From contig OY282565.1 in the NCBI GenBank assembly GCA_958296445.1, positions 496,001-560,000 on the forward strand: a DNA stretch of 64,000 nucleotides, written 5' to 3'. The notes under the pieces were generated by a model. The model had not been told where the DNA came from and made no database searches. It saw only the letters and a program-made list of their open reading frames with translations. Of the stretch, positions 7,816 through 17,321 are shown one piece after another (positions within the stretch are counted from its first letter, which is position 1; each line of letters starts with the position of its first letter). A program made the translations under genes and the position numbers. Source of the stretch: an uncultured Dehalococcoidia bacterium (GTDB lineage Bacteria; Chloroflexota; Dehalococcoidia; Lucifugimonadales; UBA3495).

Positions 7816-8505
7816 CTACCCCCCATCCCGCGGCCGCCCCGCAGCCTTCCCCCCCGGCGACTCCCAAATCGAAGTAGACGCCACCCACACCGACTGCACA
7901 AACAGCTTGACATCCATCCAAGCGCAGAAATTCTCAATATACACAATGTCATACCGCAGCTTATTGCGCGGATGCGTATCATACCGCCCCCGCACCTGCG
8001 CCAGCCCCGCGATGCCCGGCCGCACCCGCAACCGCTGCCGGAAATGCGGAATCTCCTGGCAGAACTTATCCGTCAGCTCCGGCCGCTCCGGCCGCGGCCC
8101 AACCAGACTCATATCCCCCCGCAGCACATTGAAAACCTGCGGCAGCTCGTCCAGATGCGTCCGGCGCAACACCCTGCCGACCCAGGTAACGCGCCCGTCG
8201 CCGCTGCTCGCCCACACCGGCCCGGTAGACCCCTCCGCATTCACCACCATCGTGCGAAACTTGAACATCCGAAACACGCGCCCGCCCTTCCCCATCCGCT
8301 CCTGCGCGTAAAAAACCGGCCCCCGGTCGGTAAGCCGGATAGCCAGCGAAATAACCCCCCAGAGCAGAACCCACACCGGGAAGGCGAAAACAAAAGACGC
8401 GCCCAAGATAGCCAAATCCATAGGACGCTTGTAGCCATCCCAGCGAGGAGCCGCCTCCCCCGCCAACGGCGCGGCTATCGAATCATCGTAATGCAGTTCA
8501 GCCAC
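7816..8505 (-). CDS. Undecaprenyl-phosphate sugar phosphotransferase (bacterial sugar transferase)
   Basis: A 229-residue polyprenyl-phosphate hexose-1-phosphate transferase that begins repeat-unit assembly for a surface polysaccharide at the inner membrane. After a single hydrophobic segment (about residues 30-55) come the family motifs 'RGPVFYAQERMGKGG', 'FRMFKFRTM', 'LDELPQVFNVLRGDMSLVGP' and 'RPGIAGLAQVRGR'. It is the short catalytic-core form, without the extra N-terminal membrane domain of WbaP. It starts at GTG with GGCAGG upstream. With the O-antigen-ligase-like gene nearby it suggests an envelope glycan locus. Confidence 0.92.
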   Translation of the reverse strand: MAELHYDDSIAAPLAGEAAPRWDGYKRPMDLAILGASFVFAFPVWVLLWGVISLAIRLTDRGPVFYAQERMGKGGRVFRMFKFRTMVVNAEGSTGPVWASSGDGRVTWVGRVLRRTHLDELPQVFNVLRGDMSLVGPRPERPELTDKFCQEIPHFRQRLRVRPGIAGLAQVRGRYDTHPRNKLRYDIVYIENFCAWMDVKLFVQSVWVASTSIWESPGGKAAGRPRDGG

Positions 8506-8657
8506 AAACCTGCCACCCTGAGCCCCAATTTAAGTGCTAAGCCCCAATTTAGTGCTGCGCCATGCCTGCCCAACCGCGGCAAAGCAAAACAACGCGCCCC
8601 CTATGATACCCCGCCGCGCCAATAACGGGCAATTGCTGCCACCCGAATTTTACAAGA

Positions 8658-9350
8658 TTATGTATTCCCTTTTCCAGCCGCCAAAACAAAATTTTCCGGC
8701 AAAACCGCCCCCGCCGCCCCGTCGCGCAGCCACCCCTTTTCCTGTATATACCGGGCGATCCGCGCCGCGTTCTCCGCCGGAGTGCGGCCCACCGTATCCA
8801 GCGTTATCTCCGGGCGCAAAGGCGCCTCGTAAGGGTCATTCACCCCGGTGAAACCCGCAATCTCCCCCCGCCGCGCCCGCGCGTACATCCCCTTAACGTC
8901 CCGCGCCTCGGCCACCTCCAGCGGCGTATCCACAAACACCTCAACGAACCCGGCCGGCTCCACCAGCCCCCGCACCCGGTCCCGGGCCGCCGCATAAGGA
9001 CTCACCAGAGCGCAGATAACAATCCCCCCCCGCCAAGCCATCTCCGCCGCCACCCGGCCGACAAAATGCACATTCGCGTCCCGCTCCGCCCTAGAAAAGC
9101 CCAGCCCCCGAGCGAACTGAGCCCGCACAATATCCCCGTCCAGCAGCGTAACCTGCCGCCCCTGCCCCACAATCCCCGCCGCCAGCGCCAGCGCCGTAGT
9201 AGTCTTGCCCGAGCAAGGCAGCCCGGTAAGCCAAACGCAAACCCCGCCCCGGCCATCCGCCCCGGCCAAAGCCAGTGCATCATCCAAAAACGCCGGCTGC
9301 CAGCCGTCCAACCCCGGGGAATCCTCTCTAAACACTGGCACCGTCCTCAT
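8658..9350 (-). CDS. cysC: Adenylylsulfate kinase
   Basis: APS kinase, which phosphorylates adenylylsulfate to PAPS. The P-loop GLPCSGKTT lies near residue 43, 'LLDGD.VR' and 'LGFSRAERDANV' follow, and 'DVKGMYARARRGEIAGFTGV' matches the substrate lid region. I take the ATG at 9350, giving 230 residues with an N-terminal extension of about 35; an upstream GTG at 9398 lacks a ribosome site. No ATP sulfurylase is adjacent. Its place between glycan genes makes PAPS supply for polysaccharide sulfation as plausible as sulfate assimilation. Confidence 0.9.
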   Translation of the reverse strand: MRTVPVFREDSPGLDGWQPAFLDDALALAGADGRGGVCVWLTGLPCSGKTTTALALAAGIVGQGRQVTLLDGDIVRAQFARGLGFSRAERDANVHFVGRVAAEMAWRGGIVICALVSPYAAARDRVRGLVEPAGFVEVFVDTPLEVAEARDVKGMYARARRGEIAGFTGVNDPYEAPLRPEITLDTVGRTPAENAARIARYIQEKGWLRDGAAGAVLPENFVLAAGKGNT

Positions 9351-9398
9351 ACTCTTACGCCTATCGGCGCCCCCCCACCCCACCAGCCACCGGGCCAC

Positions 9399-10687
9399 AA
9401 TCGCGCCAAACGCACAACCAATATACTACACGGGAACCCATCCCCCGGTAAATACTTTCGCCCCCAATTATTCCACAAAACAGCGAAACCACCCCCCAAC
9501 CGCCCGCCCCCCCAAACAAGCCCCCGTCCCCCTAACCGCCCGTCACTCCAAACAAGCCCCCGTCACCCCAACCGCCCGTCACTCCAAGCAAAAGTCTGTC
9601 ACCCAAATCGCCCGTCACTTGTCCTTATGTCACCCTAACCGCCCCCGTCATCCCAAGCAACAGTCTGTCATTCTGAGCAACAATTTGTCATTCTGAGCAA
9701 AGCGAAGAATCCCACCATGGCCCGCCAGCCCCCTCCCCCCAAGGCGACACCCCCCCTGCCCGCCCAACACTCCAAGCAACCCCCCGTCATCCCAAGCACC
9801 GCCCGCCACCCTAAGTGCCCCCTGTCGTCATCCCAAGCAACCCCCTGCCATCCCGAGCAACAATTTGTCATTCTGAGCAAAGCGAAGAATCCCACCTTGG
9901 GCCGCCAGACCCCTTCCCCCAAGGCGACAACCCCCCTGCCCGCCCAACACTCCAAGCAACCCCCCGTCACCCCAAGCAACAGTCTGTCATTCTGAGCAAA
10001 GCGAAGAATCCCACCATGGCCCGCCAGAACCCTCCCCCCAAGGCGACAACCCCCCAGCCCGCCCAACACTCCAAGCAACCCCCGTCACTCCAAGCAACCC
10101 CCTGTCATCCCAAGCGCCCCCCGTCATCCCGAGCGCCCCCTGTCATCCCAAGCAACAGTCTGTCATTCTGAGCAAAGCGAAGAATCCCACCTTGGCCCGC
10201 CAGAACCCTCCCCCCAAGGCGACAACCCCCCAGCCCGCCCAACACTCCAAGCAACCCCCCGTCACCCTAACCGCCCCCGTCATTCCAAGCAACAGTCTGT
10301 CATTCTGAGCAAAGCGAAGAATCCCACCTTGGCCCGCCAGAACCCTCCCCCCAAGGCGACAACCCCCCAGCCCACCCAACACTCCAAACAACCCCCTGTC
10401 ATTCCAAGCAACAGTCTGTCATTCTGAGCAAAGCGAAGAATCCCACCTTGGCCCGCCAGAACCCTCCCCCAAGGCGACAACCCCCCTGCCCGCCCAACAC
10501 TCCAAGCAACCCCCCGTCACCCCAAGCAACCCCCCGTCACCCCAAGCAACCCCCTGTCACTCCAAGCAACAGTCTGTCATTCTGAGCAAAGCGAAGAATC
10601 TCACCATGGGCCGCCAGACTCCTTCCCCCAAGGCAACAACCCCCCTGCCCGCCCAACACCCCAAGCACCCCCCAACCCCCAACGCCC
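9399..10687. repeat. Large intergenic repeat array, 7 main copies
   Basis: About 1.3 kb without a credible gene. Seven copies of GTCATTCTGAGCAAAGCGAA begin at about 9687, 9867, 9985, 10162, 10299, 10418 and 10575. Each is followed by a near-identical tail (CCCACCTTGGCCCGCCAG, then CCCAAGGCGACAACCCC). Spacing is irregular (118 to 180 bases), and the sequences between copies repeat each other, unlike CRISPR spacers. Short ORFs in this region are repeat translations. Confidence 0.85.
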
Positions 10688-12928
10688 CTACCGCTCCCCC
10701 CCAGCCCCCTCCTCCCTAGCCTCAATCGCCCGCTCCAAATCCCCCCGCAAACCCGCAAACCGCCCCGCCGCCCTAGGCGCCTCCGCCAGATAGCGGTCAA
10801 CCACCGCCAGCCCACCCTCCGGGTCGCCCTCCAGCAACAGCTGCACCGCCAAAAGCCACTGCATCTCCGAGCGGTTCGGCGCCAGCTCCAGCGCCCGATC
10901 CACCAGCTCCCTAGCCCGCGCCAAACGCTCCGGCTCCCCCACCGACGCCTGCTGATTAACCGACGCCATCCCCGCATACAAACGATGATTCTCCGGCTCC
11001 GCCGCTATCCCCATCGCCCCTTGCCGCTCCACAAACCGCAGCACATCCCCCCCATCCCCGCCGCCGTCCCCGCCGCCCCCGTCCGCCAGCGTATCCCACT
11101 GATTCCCGATGCTCTCAAACAGCATAACCCGCGATTCGTTCCCCAACGGCGGAAACGCCGCCACCGAATTCTCAAAAGAATCAAATATCTCCTCCCAGCC
11201 CGAATCCGAACCCAGCGACGCCAACGCCCAGTTGGAAGCCGAATACACCCGCGCATTAAGGAAAAACACCGACGCCGTCACCAGCACCGCCACCAGCCCC
11301 ATCCCCGCCACCCCGTTCAGCCCCACAAACCGCGCCGCCGCCAAGCCCCGCCGCCCCCCCGACGCCAGCCAGCCCCCCCGCAACCGAGCAACCACCCGCG
11401 CCCCCGCCGGCACCAGCGGCGATACCAGCGACGCCAAAAACCCGCCCCGTCCCGCAACCGCCCCGTCCCTTTCCGGCAACGGCAAAGAATCAACAAACAC
11501 CGCAAAGCCCATCAAAACCAGCAACTGCGGCAGCGTCCCCGGCGTATCGAACAAAAACAGATTTTGCGTGAAATAGCAGACCAGCCCCGCCCCGATAAGC
11601 CCAACGAACAGCCGCCGGTCGCCCTCAAGCAAAGCCGCCTTGCGAACAAACACCGACAGCAAATACAGCCATATCGCCAAATAACCCAACGTCCCCAGCA
11701 CGCCCTTGGTCGTCAATTCCTCCACCATCTTATTATGCGCCTGGTCAAAATAAAGGCTTTTACTGCTGCTGGCCGCCGCCGGCGCATAGCGGTCATAGGC
11801 CGCGGTAAAATTCTCCGGCCCCCAGCCCAGCAACGGCCGCTCAAGAAACCCGTCAATCCCCACCAGATTCGCCGTAATCCGCCCCTCAATGCTCAGCCGC
11901 GTCCGGGCCGGGTCAACTACTCGCCAGAACACCCCCTCCCTGCCCTCGCCCACGCTCTGCCCCGCCGCAACCAGCGCCACCGCCCCCGCAGCCAGCCCCA
12001 CCAGCACCGCCGCCACCCCCGCCGACGCCAGCCGCCACCCCCGCGAATGGCCCCAGAAAGCGTAGGCTACGCTAAAGGCGATAAGCCCCATTCCCAGCCC
12101 GGCCATCGCCCCCCTAGTCGCGCTGAGCGACAGCATAACCAAATCCAAAACCAGCGCCGCCGCCCAGAACAGCCGCCAGCCCCAAACGCCCGCATCCCCC
12201 CAAGCCCCGCCCCCCGAAGCCCGCCCCCCCGTCCGCCGCTGCCGCGCCCGCCGCCGTCCCCGCGGCTCCCGCCGCCCCGCGCCCTCCCCCGCATCCGCCC
12301 GCCGCACCAACGAACCCGCCAGCAGCGCCCCGGCCACAAAAGCGTTCACCGCCGCATACCCGCCCACATACGTCGGATTGCCAAAAGTTATCGCCACCCG
12401 CCCATCCGTAGATTGCAGATAGCTCACCCACCCCCAGTCAAAATACTCCGACAGCCCCAGCAGCCCCAGAAACAGACTAACCCCCACATTAAAATTAAGC
12501 AGCCACCGCCAATGCGCCCAAGTCCGAAAAACCGAAATCAGCATCAGCACAAAAACGAACCAATGCGCCAGCGCCACCCACCCGGCCATCCGCTCAAAAG
12601 TAGACCACAAGCTACGGTTAAGGCTGACCCCGAACACCCCCGCCATCAGCGCCAAAAAAAGGTAAACCCCGAAAATCCCCACCAGCCAATACTTCGGCGG
12701 CCGGTAAGCCGCATCCCGCAGAATCAGCACCACCCACAGCCCAAACGCAACCTCAATCAGCGACCGGCTCCAAACCGCCTTCCCCACCACAAAAGGAAAC
12801 AAAGTCTCCGGCCACGGCGCCGCCGAAACAACCAGCGGCGCCACCAGCACCAACCCCAAAACAACCCGAACCAAACTAACCAGCAAAAACGTCCATCCCC
12901 CATACGCAAATCCACAAAAGCATACCAT
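10688..12928 (-). CDS. O-antigen ligase-like membrane protein with C-terminal TPR region
   Basis: A polytopic protein (746 residues from the ATG at 12928) with about 10-12 hydrophobic segments over residues 10-560. The central 'LGWGPENFTAAYDRYAP' and 'FDQAHNKMVEELTTKGVLG' match the large periplasmic loop of the Wzy_C/WaaL family, which transfers or polymerises undecaprenyl-linked glycans. A very basic cytoplasmic loop follows about residue 215. The last 110 residues are helical with TPR-like spacing ('LYAGMASVNQQASVGEPERL'). The upstream in-frame start is rejected because it lies in a palindromic repeat. It likely acts with the sugar transferase at 7816. Confidence 0.82.
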   Translation of the reverse strand: MVCFCGFAYGGWTFLLVSLVRVVLGLVLVAPLVVSAAPWPETLFPFVVGKAVWSRSLIEVAFGLWVVLILRDAAYRPPKYWLVGIFGVYLFLALMAGVFGVSLNRSLWSTFERMAGWVALAHWFVFVLMLISVFRTWAHWRWLLNFNVGVSLFLGLLGLSEYFDWGWVSYLQSTDGRVAITFGNPTYVGGYAAVNAFVAGALLAGSLVRRADAGEGAGRREPRGRRRARQRRTGGRASGGGAWGDAGVWGWRLFWAAALVLDLVMLSLSATRGAMAGLGMGLIAFSVAYAFWGHSRGWRLASAGVAAVLVGLAAGAVALVAAGQSVGEGREGVFWRVVDPARTRLSIEGRITANLVGIDGFLERPLLGWGPENFTAAYDRYAPAAASSSKSLYFDQAHNKMVEELTTKGVLGTLGYLAIWLYLLSVFVRKAALLEGDRRLFVGLIGAGLVCYFTQNLFLFDTPGTLPQLLVLMGFAVFVDSLPLPERDGAVAGRGGFLASLVSPLVPAGARVVARLRGGWLASGGRRGLAAARFVGLNGVAGMGLVAVLVTASVFFLNARVYSASNWALASLGSDSGWEEIFDSFENSVAAFPPLGNESRVMLFESIGNQWDTLADGGGGDGGGDGGDVLRFVERQGAMGIAAEPENHRLYAGMASVNQQASVGEPERLARARELVDRALELAPNRSEMQWLLAVQLLLEGDPEGGLAVVDRYLAEAPRAAGRFAGLRGDLERAIEAREEGAGGER

Positions 12929-13177
12929 ACCCACCCCGCCCGGTCTGTCCACCCCCGCATCACCCCATCGCCCCGCACCCCGTAGGGGCGCACTGCCGTG
13001 CGCCCGTCCCCACCCGCAACCACGCCCAAACCCCAAACCCCACCATCCCCAACACCCCCCGCATCACCCCAATCGCCCCGTCCCCCGTAGGGCCGCACAG
13101 CCGCGCCCCCGTCACCCCCGCAACCACGCCCGAACACCTAACCAAAAACCCCCCCATCCCCAACACCCCCCAACCCC
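12929..13177. repeat. Intergenic region with two family B palindromes
   Basis: Copies of the CCGTAGGGGCGCAC palindromic unit occur at about 12980-13005 and, degenerate, at 13085-13112. The rest is C-rich and non-coding; no gene seen. Confidence 0.75.
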
Positions 13178-13207
13178 TTGTCCAACCCCAACCCCACGCC
13201 GTATAAT
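13178..13207 (+). promoter_or_regulatory. Sigma-70-like promoter of the repeat-bearing membrane protein
   Basis: TTGTCC at 13178-13183 and a perfect TATAAT at 13202-13207 are separated by 18 bases, about 40 bases upstream of the ATG at 13250. It stands out in a C-rich region with few AT-rich hexamers. Confidence 0.55.
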
Positions 13208-13249
13208 CCCCCCAAACAAAAAATCGGCAACAAACCACCCGGAGCCCGG

Positions 13250-15298
13250 ATGTGCCAAACAACCCCCCCAAACCCGCGCTCCCCCCAAAATCCCCCCCCC
13301 CCCCCCCCGACTCTTGCCCCCCCAAACCGCAACATCCCGGCCCTAGGCTACCTATTCATCTGCCTAAACGCCCTATTCTTCGCCTACCTCTCCGTAGCCG
13401 CCCCCCGCGGCTACGAAGCCCTTATCCAAGAAGACTTTTGGGTAGAGTCTCTAACCGCAGTCTGGCTCCTCCTAACCGCCCTGATACTATTCGCCACCGC
13501 CCTAGCGGAACAACGATTCCCCCTGCGCTGCCTCTACATCCTAGCCGCCGCCGCTTTCCTCTTCGCCGCCGCCGAAGAAATCAGTTGGGGCCAGCGCATA
13601 ATCGGATTCGACACCCCCTTGTCTCTCCGGCCCTTCAACTCCCAAAGCGAGTTCAATATCCACAACATCAGCAGCGGCGGAAAATTCGACGCAATCTACC
13701 GCGAAGGGACAATGTTCCTCTGCATAATAACCGCCGCCGCCTTCTTTCACCGGAAAAAAACCCTGTTCGGAATCCCCTTGCCGTCAATCCTGCTCATATT
13801 CGCCTTCCTAACATTCCTGTCCTACCGGCCAATCGCGCTGGACTCCCTCCGTGCTGAGCGGATTCAGTGGCAGCTATTTGAGTTCTTTCCCTTTATCACC
13901 CATCGAGAAAAATTCCTCTTGTTCCTCTTCGCCGTCTACGCCCTAATCTCCCGGCAGCCCAAAGAACTCCTAGCCGCCACCGCCGCCACCTTCGCCCTAA
14001 CCCTAGCCATTACCTACGTAAATAACAGCAGCTACATCTTTGCCTACAAAATCAGCGAAATCCCCGAATACCTGTTCAGCGCCGCCTGCCTTTTCTACGC
14101 CCTGAATCTGCTCCTAGCCCAAAACCCAACCCAACGCCAGCTCGCAACCCTAAAACTGCCAACCAAATGGATCCCATTCCCGCCCGCCCTAAAACTATGG
14201 ATTCCATTCCCGTCCAAACTAAAACTACGGATTCCATTCCCAACCAAACCAAAACCGCCAACCGGCGGCACCCCATTCCCCTCCGCCATCAAACCCGGCC
14301 CGGACAGCCCTGCGGCGACCCATCCCAACCCGCCAACCGCCGGCACCCCCTTCCCCCCCGCCATCAAACCCGGCCCGGACAGCCCTGCGGCGACCCATCC
14401 CAACCCGCCAACCGGCGGCACCCCCTTCCCCCCCGCCATCAAACCCGGCCCGGACAGCCCTGCGGCGACCCCTTCCAACCCGCCAACCGGCGGCACCCCA
14501 TTCCCCCCCGCCATCAAACCCGGCCCGGACAGCCCTGCGGCGACCCATCCCAACCCGCCAACCGGCGGCACCCCCTTCCCCCCCGCCATCAAACCCGGCC
14601 TGGACAGCCCTGCGGCGACCCATCCCAACCCGCCAACCAGCGGCACCCCATTCCCCCCCGCCATCCAACCCGGCCTGGACAGCCCTGCGGCGACCCATCC
14701 CAACCCGCCAACCGCCGCCCCTGCCCGAAACTCTATCCGCACGCCCTGGCTAATCGCCTGCCTAGCAATAATCGCAGCCAGCATAGCATTAGCCTATTTC
14801 AGCTATCTCACCGACAAAGCCAAAGACGCCGCCGCCACCCCCGCAGAAGCGCCCACCCCCGCGCCCGCCAACACCACCCCCAATCCCGCAGAAGCGCCCA
14901 CCCCCGCGCCCGCCGCCCTAGCCGCCATCAAGGAACGATACCAACAAATCCAATCCCTAACTCCCAACATAACCGCCAACTTCAACGTCTACCTAATAGG
15001 CAAAGAACTAACCTACTTCAAAGACCCTTGCCTTCCGGCTGATACCCAGCCGTGGTTCTTCCTGGCCCTCTACCCCGCCGACCAAAAAAGCCTCCCCGCC
15101 CACCGCCGGCAACACGGCTTCGACAACCTAGACTTCAACGCCAACGCCTTCGCCCCCGCAAAAAAAATCCCAACCCTAACCAACAAATGCCTAGCAACAA
15201 TCCCCCTCCCCGACTACCCCATAACCAAAATCCAAACCGGCCAATACACCCCAAACAACCCCCCAATCTGGCAAAAAGAAATCCCCCTAACCCCATAA
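13250..15298 (+). CDS. Membrane protein with C17 tract and internal 25-residue repeats
   Basis: A 682-residue protein I cannot name. Residues 30-290 hold about eight hydrophobic segments and the motif 'EEISWGQRIIGFDTP' followed by 'NSQSEFNIHN', recalling an uncharacterised bacterial membrane family. Residues 336-485 are six exact-length 25-residue proline-rich repeats, preceded by three shorter 'IPFP' repeats. A membrane segment near 500 and two PAEAPTPAPA units follow, then a C-terminal domain of about 120 residues. GGAG lies five bases before the ATG. Codons 15-20 are a run of 17 C residues, so length changes there would shift the frame. It is next to the glycan ligase. Confidence 0.75.
   Translation: MCQTTPPNPRSPQNPPPPPPTLAPPNRNIPALGYLFICLNALFFAYLSVAAPRGYEALIQEDFWVESLTAVWLLLTALILFATALAEQRFPLRCLYILAAAAFLFAAAEEISWGQRIIGFDTPLSLRPFNSQSEFNIHNISSGGKFDAIYREGTMFLCIITAAAFFHRKKTLFGIPLPSILLIFAFLTFLSYRPIALDSLRAERIQWQLFEFFPFITHREKFLLFLFAVYALISRQPKELLAATAATFALTLAITYVNNSSYIFAYKISEIPEYLFSAACLFYALNLLLAQNPTQRQLATLKLPTKWIPFPPALKLWIPFPSKLKLRIPFPTKPKPPTGGTPFPSAIKPGPDSPAATHPNPPTAGTPFPPAIKPGPDSPAATHPNPPTGGTPFPPAIKPGPDSPAATPSNPPTGGTPFPPAIKPGPDSPAATHPNPPTGGTPFPPAIKPGLDSPAATHPNPPTSGTPFPPAIQPGLDSPAATHPNPPTAAPARNSIRTPWLIACLAIIAASIALAYFSYLTDKAKDAAATPAEAPTPAPANTTPNPAEAPTPAPAALAAIKERYQQIQSLTPNITANFNVYLIGKELTYFKDPCLPADTQPWFFLALYPADQKSLPAHRRQHGFDNLDFNANAFAPAKKIPTLTNKCLATIPLPDYPITKIQTGQYTPNNPPIWQKEIPLTP
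13292..13308 (+). repeat. Homopolymeric C17 tract in coding sequence
   Basis: Seventeen consecutive C residues near the 5' end of the membrane-protein gene, encoding a polyproline stretch. No alternative start codon lies in frame between the tract and the first membrane helix, so any slippage not a multiple of three would abolish the protein. Confidence 0.9.
14255..14704 (+). repeat. Six tandem 75-base coding repeats
   Basis: Units of exactly 75 bases starting with CCGCCAACC at 14255, 14330, 14405, 14480, 14555 and 14630; a partial seventh begins at 14705. Each encodes PPTGGTPFPPAIKPGPDS plus PAATHPN with few substitutions. Near-identity at DNA level indicates recent expansion or gene conversion. 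The reading frame is preserved whatever the copy number. Confidence 0.95.
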
Positions 15299-15838
15299 CA
15301 TCCCCCACCAACCCCCCATAGCGCCGCACCGCCGCACCGCCGCGCCCCCGTCACCACCCGCCCCCCTGTCATCCCGAGCACCCCCCTGTCATTCTGAGCA
15401 AAGCGAAGAATCTCGCCTTGGCCCGCCGACCCTCCCCGTCCCCCCGCCCCTCGTAGGGCCGCACCGCCGCGCCCCCGTCACCACCCGCAACCACGACCAA
15501 ACCCCCAAACCCCAACAAAAAATCCCCTCCCCCTCCGGGTGAGGGCTAGGGTAGGAACGTCCCCCCGCCCTAGCCCGCCAGACCCTTCCCTATCCCGCCA
15601 CCCGCCACCCGTACCCCGTAGGGGCGCACAGCCGTGCGCCCATCACCACCCGCAACCACGACCAAACCCCAACAAAAAATCCCCACCCCCTCCGGGTGAG
15701 GGCTAGGGTGGGAACGTCCCCCCGCCCTAGCCCGCCAGACCCTTCCCTATCCCGCCACCCGTACCCCGCAGGGCCGCACCGCCGCGCCCCCGCCACCACC
15801 CGCAACCACGACCAAACCCCAACAAAAAAACCGCAAAA
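15299..15838. repeat. Intergenic repeat region
   Basis: No gene seen. It contains a GTCATTCTGAGCAAAGCGAA unit near 15389, family B palindromes near 15455, 15616 and 15765, and two copies of a block 'CCTCCGGGTGAGGGCTAGGG' (about 15532 and 15690), each followed by GAACGTCCCCCCGCCCTAG. Confidence 0.8.
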
Positions 15839-16234
15839 TCAACCAACGAAACCCGCCAGACCCTCCGCGTCCGCAACATAAGCCGCAGTTTCCCGAATAC
15901 GCCGCTCAGTATCATCCACAGGCTCGCAAAGGCCGCAACAAAAACAATCCCCATGCAAATGCCCTTGCCGAGTATAATAACGCGCCACCAGCCTTAAACC
16001 GCGAACCCCGCCATCCCTGCCCGACAATTCCCGCAACCCCACGGAAGTCTCCCTAGAATTTTCCGGCTCCCACCCCGTCCGGGCCAAAACCAGCCCATCC
16101 GTAGCCCGCCTAGCAGCGCACCAAGCCCATTCCGCCGCATCGCGCACATCCCCGGCCGCCAGCCGCTCCAGCGCCTCCCGCTGCATCCCTTTCGCGTCAT
16201 CAAATATCTCCCCTACTCGATAGGTCGCTACCAA
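15839..16234 (-). CDS. PaREP1/HEPN-like helical protein
   Basis: A 131-residue helical protein starting at TTG, supported by AAGGGGG seven bases upstream. 'REALERLAAGDVRDAAEWAW' matches the helix pair of the related proteins at 7432, 32248 and 49722. The C-terminal half contains 'LHGDCFCCGLCEP', cysteine-rich and possibly metal-binding, then 'RRIRETAAYV.DAE.LAG'. No R-x4-6-H motif is evident. It is surrounded by repeat arrays with no operon partner. Such proteins are often annotated as HEPN or PaREP1; the molecular role is unknown. Confidence 0.7.
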   Translation of the reverse strand: MVATYRVGEIFDDAKGMQREALERLAAGDVRDAAEWAWCAARRATDGLVLARTGWEPENSRETSVGLRELSGRDGGVRGLRLVARYYTRQGHLHGDCFCCGLCEPVDDTERRIRETAAYVADAEGLAGFVG

Positions 16235-17321
16235 CGTTTACCCCCTTACCCCAAAGTTACAAAGCATTATAACCCGAATTTTCCAATTGCCTTATCACCC
16301 GCCCCCATAACCCCAACCACCCCCCGTCCCCCGTAGGGGCGCACAGCCGTGCGCCCACACCCCCGCAACCAAGACCAACCCCCAACAAAAAACCCCCACC
16401 CCCCACGCAATTGATGACACCAACCCCTTGCCAACCCCAATAACCACTCCCTAACATAAAACGTGCCATAACCCAAACAACCCGCCCGTAATCCCGCCCC
16501 CCGTAGGGGCGCACTGCCGTGCGCCCGTCACCCCCGCAACCACGACCCAACCCCAACAAAAAAACCCCACCCCCCGGCAATTGATGACACCAACCCCTTG
16601 CCAACCCCGATAACAACTCCCTACCATAAAACGTGCCATAACCCAAACAACCCGCCCGTAATCCCGTACCCCGTAGGGGCGCACTGCTGTGCGCCCGTCA
16701 CCCCCGCAACCACGCCCTGAACCCCTAACCCAAAAACCCCTGCCATCCCCAACACCCCCGGCGCCCACCCCTCCCGCAATTTGATGACACCAACCCCTTG
16801 CCAACCCCGATAACCACTACTTACCATAATAACGTGCCATAACCCAAACACCCGACCAACCCGCCCCCCTGTCATTCTGAGCAAAGCGAAGAATCCCACC
16901 TTAAGCCGCCAGCCCTTTCCCCATCGCCCATAATCCCAACCCGCCCGTCATTCCGAGCGATTCCCCCGTCATTCTGAGCAAAGCAAAGAATCCCGCCCAA
17001 CAACCCAAATGTCCGAAAATGTCCGGCAAAACAAAAAACCCGCGCCCTTATACCCCTAACCCGCCCCCCGGACTGCCAAAACCATCGGAACTATCCTGCC
17101 AATCCCTGAATCCTGAAAATCCTGATTCAGACAATAAAATGGCGGAAAATGGGAGAAAATGACAGGAAAAACAAAAAAATCCCCAACCCCCAAACTGCCA
17201 AAACTACCCCGCCAATCCCCCAATCCCGAAAATCCCGCATCAACCCCCAAAACGGCAGGAAACGGCGGGAAATGGCAGGAAAAACAAAAAAATCCCCAAC
17301 CCCCCAAGAGGAGACCCCCCA
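16235..17321. repeat. Intergenic region with tandem ~170-200 base repeats
   Basis: About 1.1 kb with no gene. A composite unit (TTGATGACACCAACCCCTTG, then AACGTGCCATAACCCAAACA, then a family B palindrome) recurs with starts at 16411, 16581 and 16781. GTCATTCTGAGCAAAGC units lie near 16872 and 16970. From about 17107 there are copies of AATCCTGAAAATCCTGATTC and a direct repeat GGAAAAACAAAAAAATCCCC at about 17164 and 17278. Confidence 0.85.

Noticed and set aside
9399..10687. Possible CRISPR array
   Set aside because: Repeat spacing is irregular (118-180 bases), the between-repeat sequences are themselves repetitive, and no cas genes are present.
10985..12985. Long plus-strand open frame opposite the O-antigen-ligase gene
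   Set aside because: Composition is arginine/proline/glutamine-rich and patternless; the minus strand has clear membrane segments and ligase motifs. Stop codons are rare in GC-rich antisense DNA.
14095..14784. Glycine-rich minus-strand frame with repeats
   Set aside because: It is the antisense of the 75-base coding repeats of the membrane protein; the plus frame extends into membrane domains on both sides.
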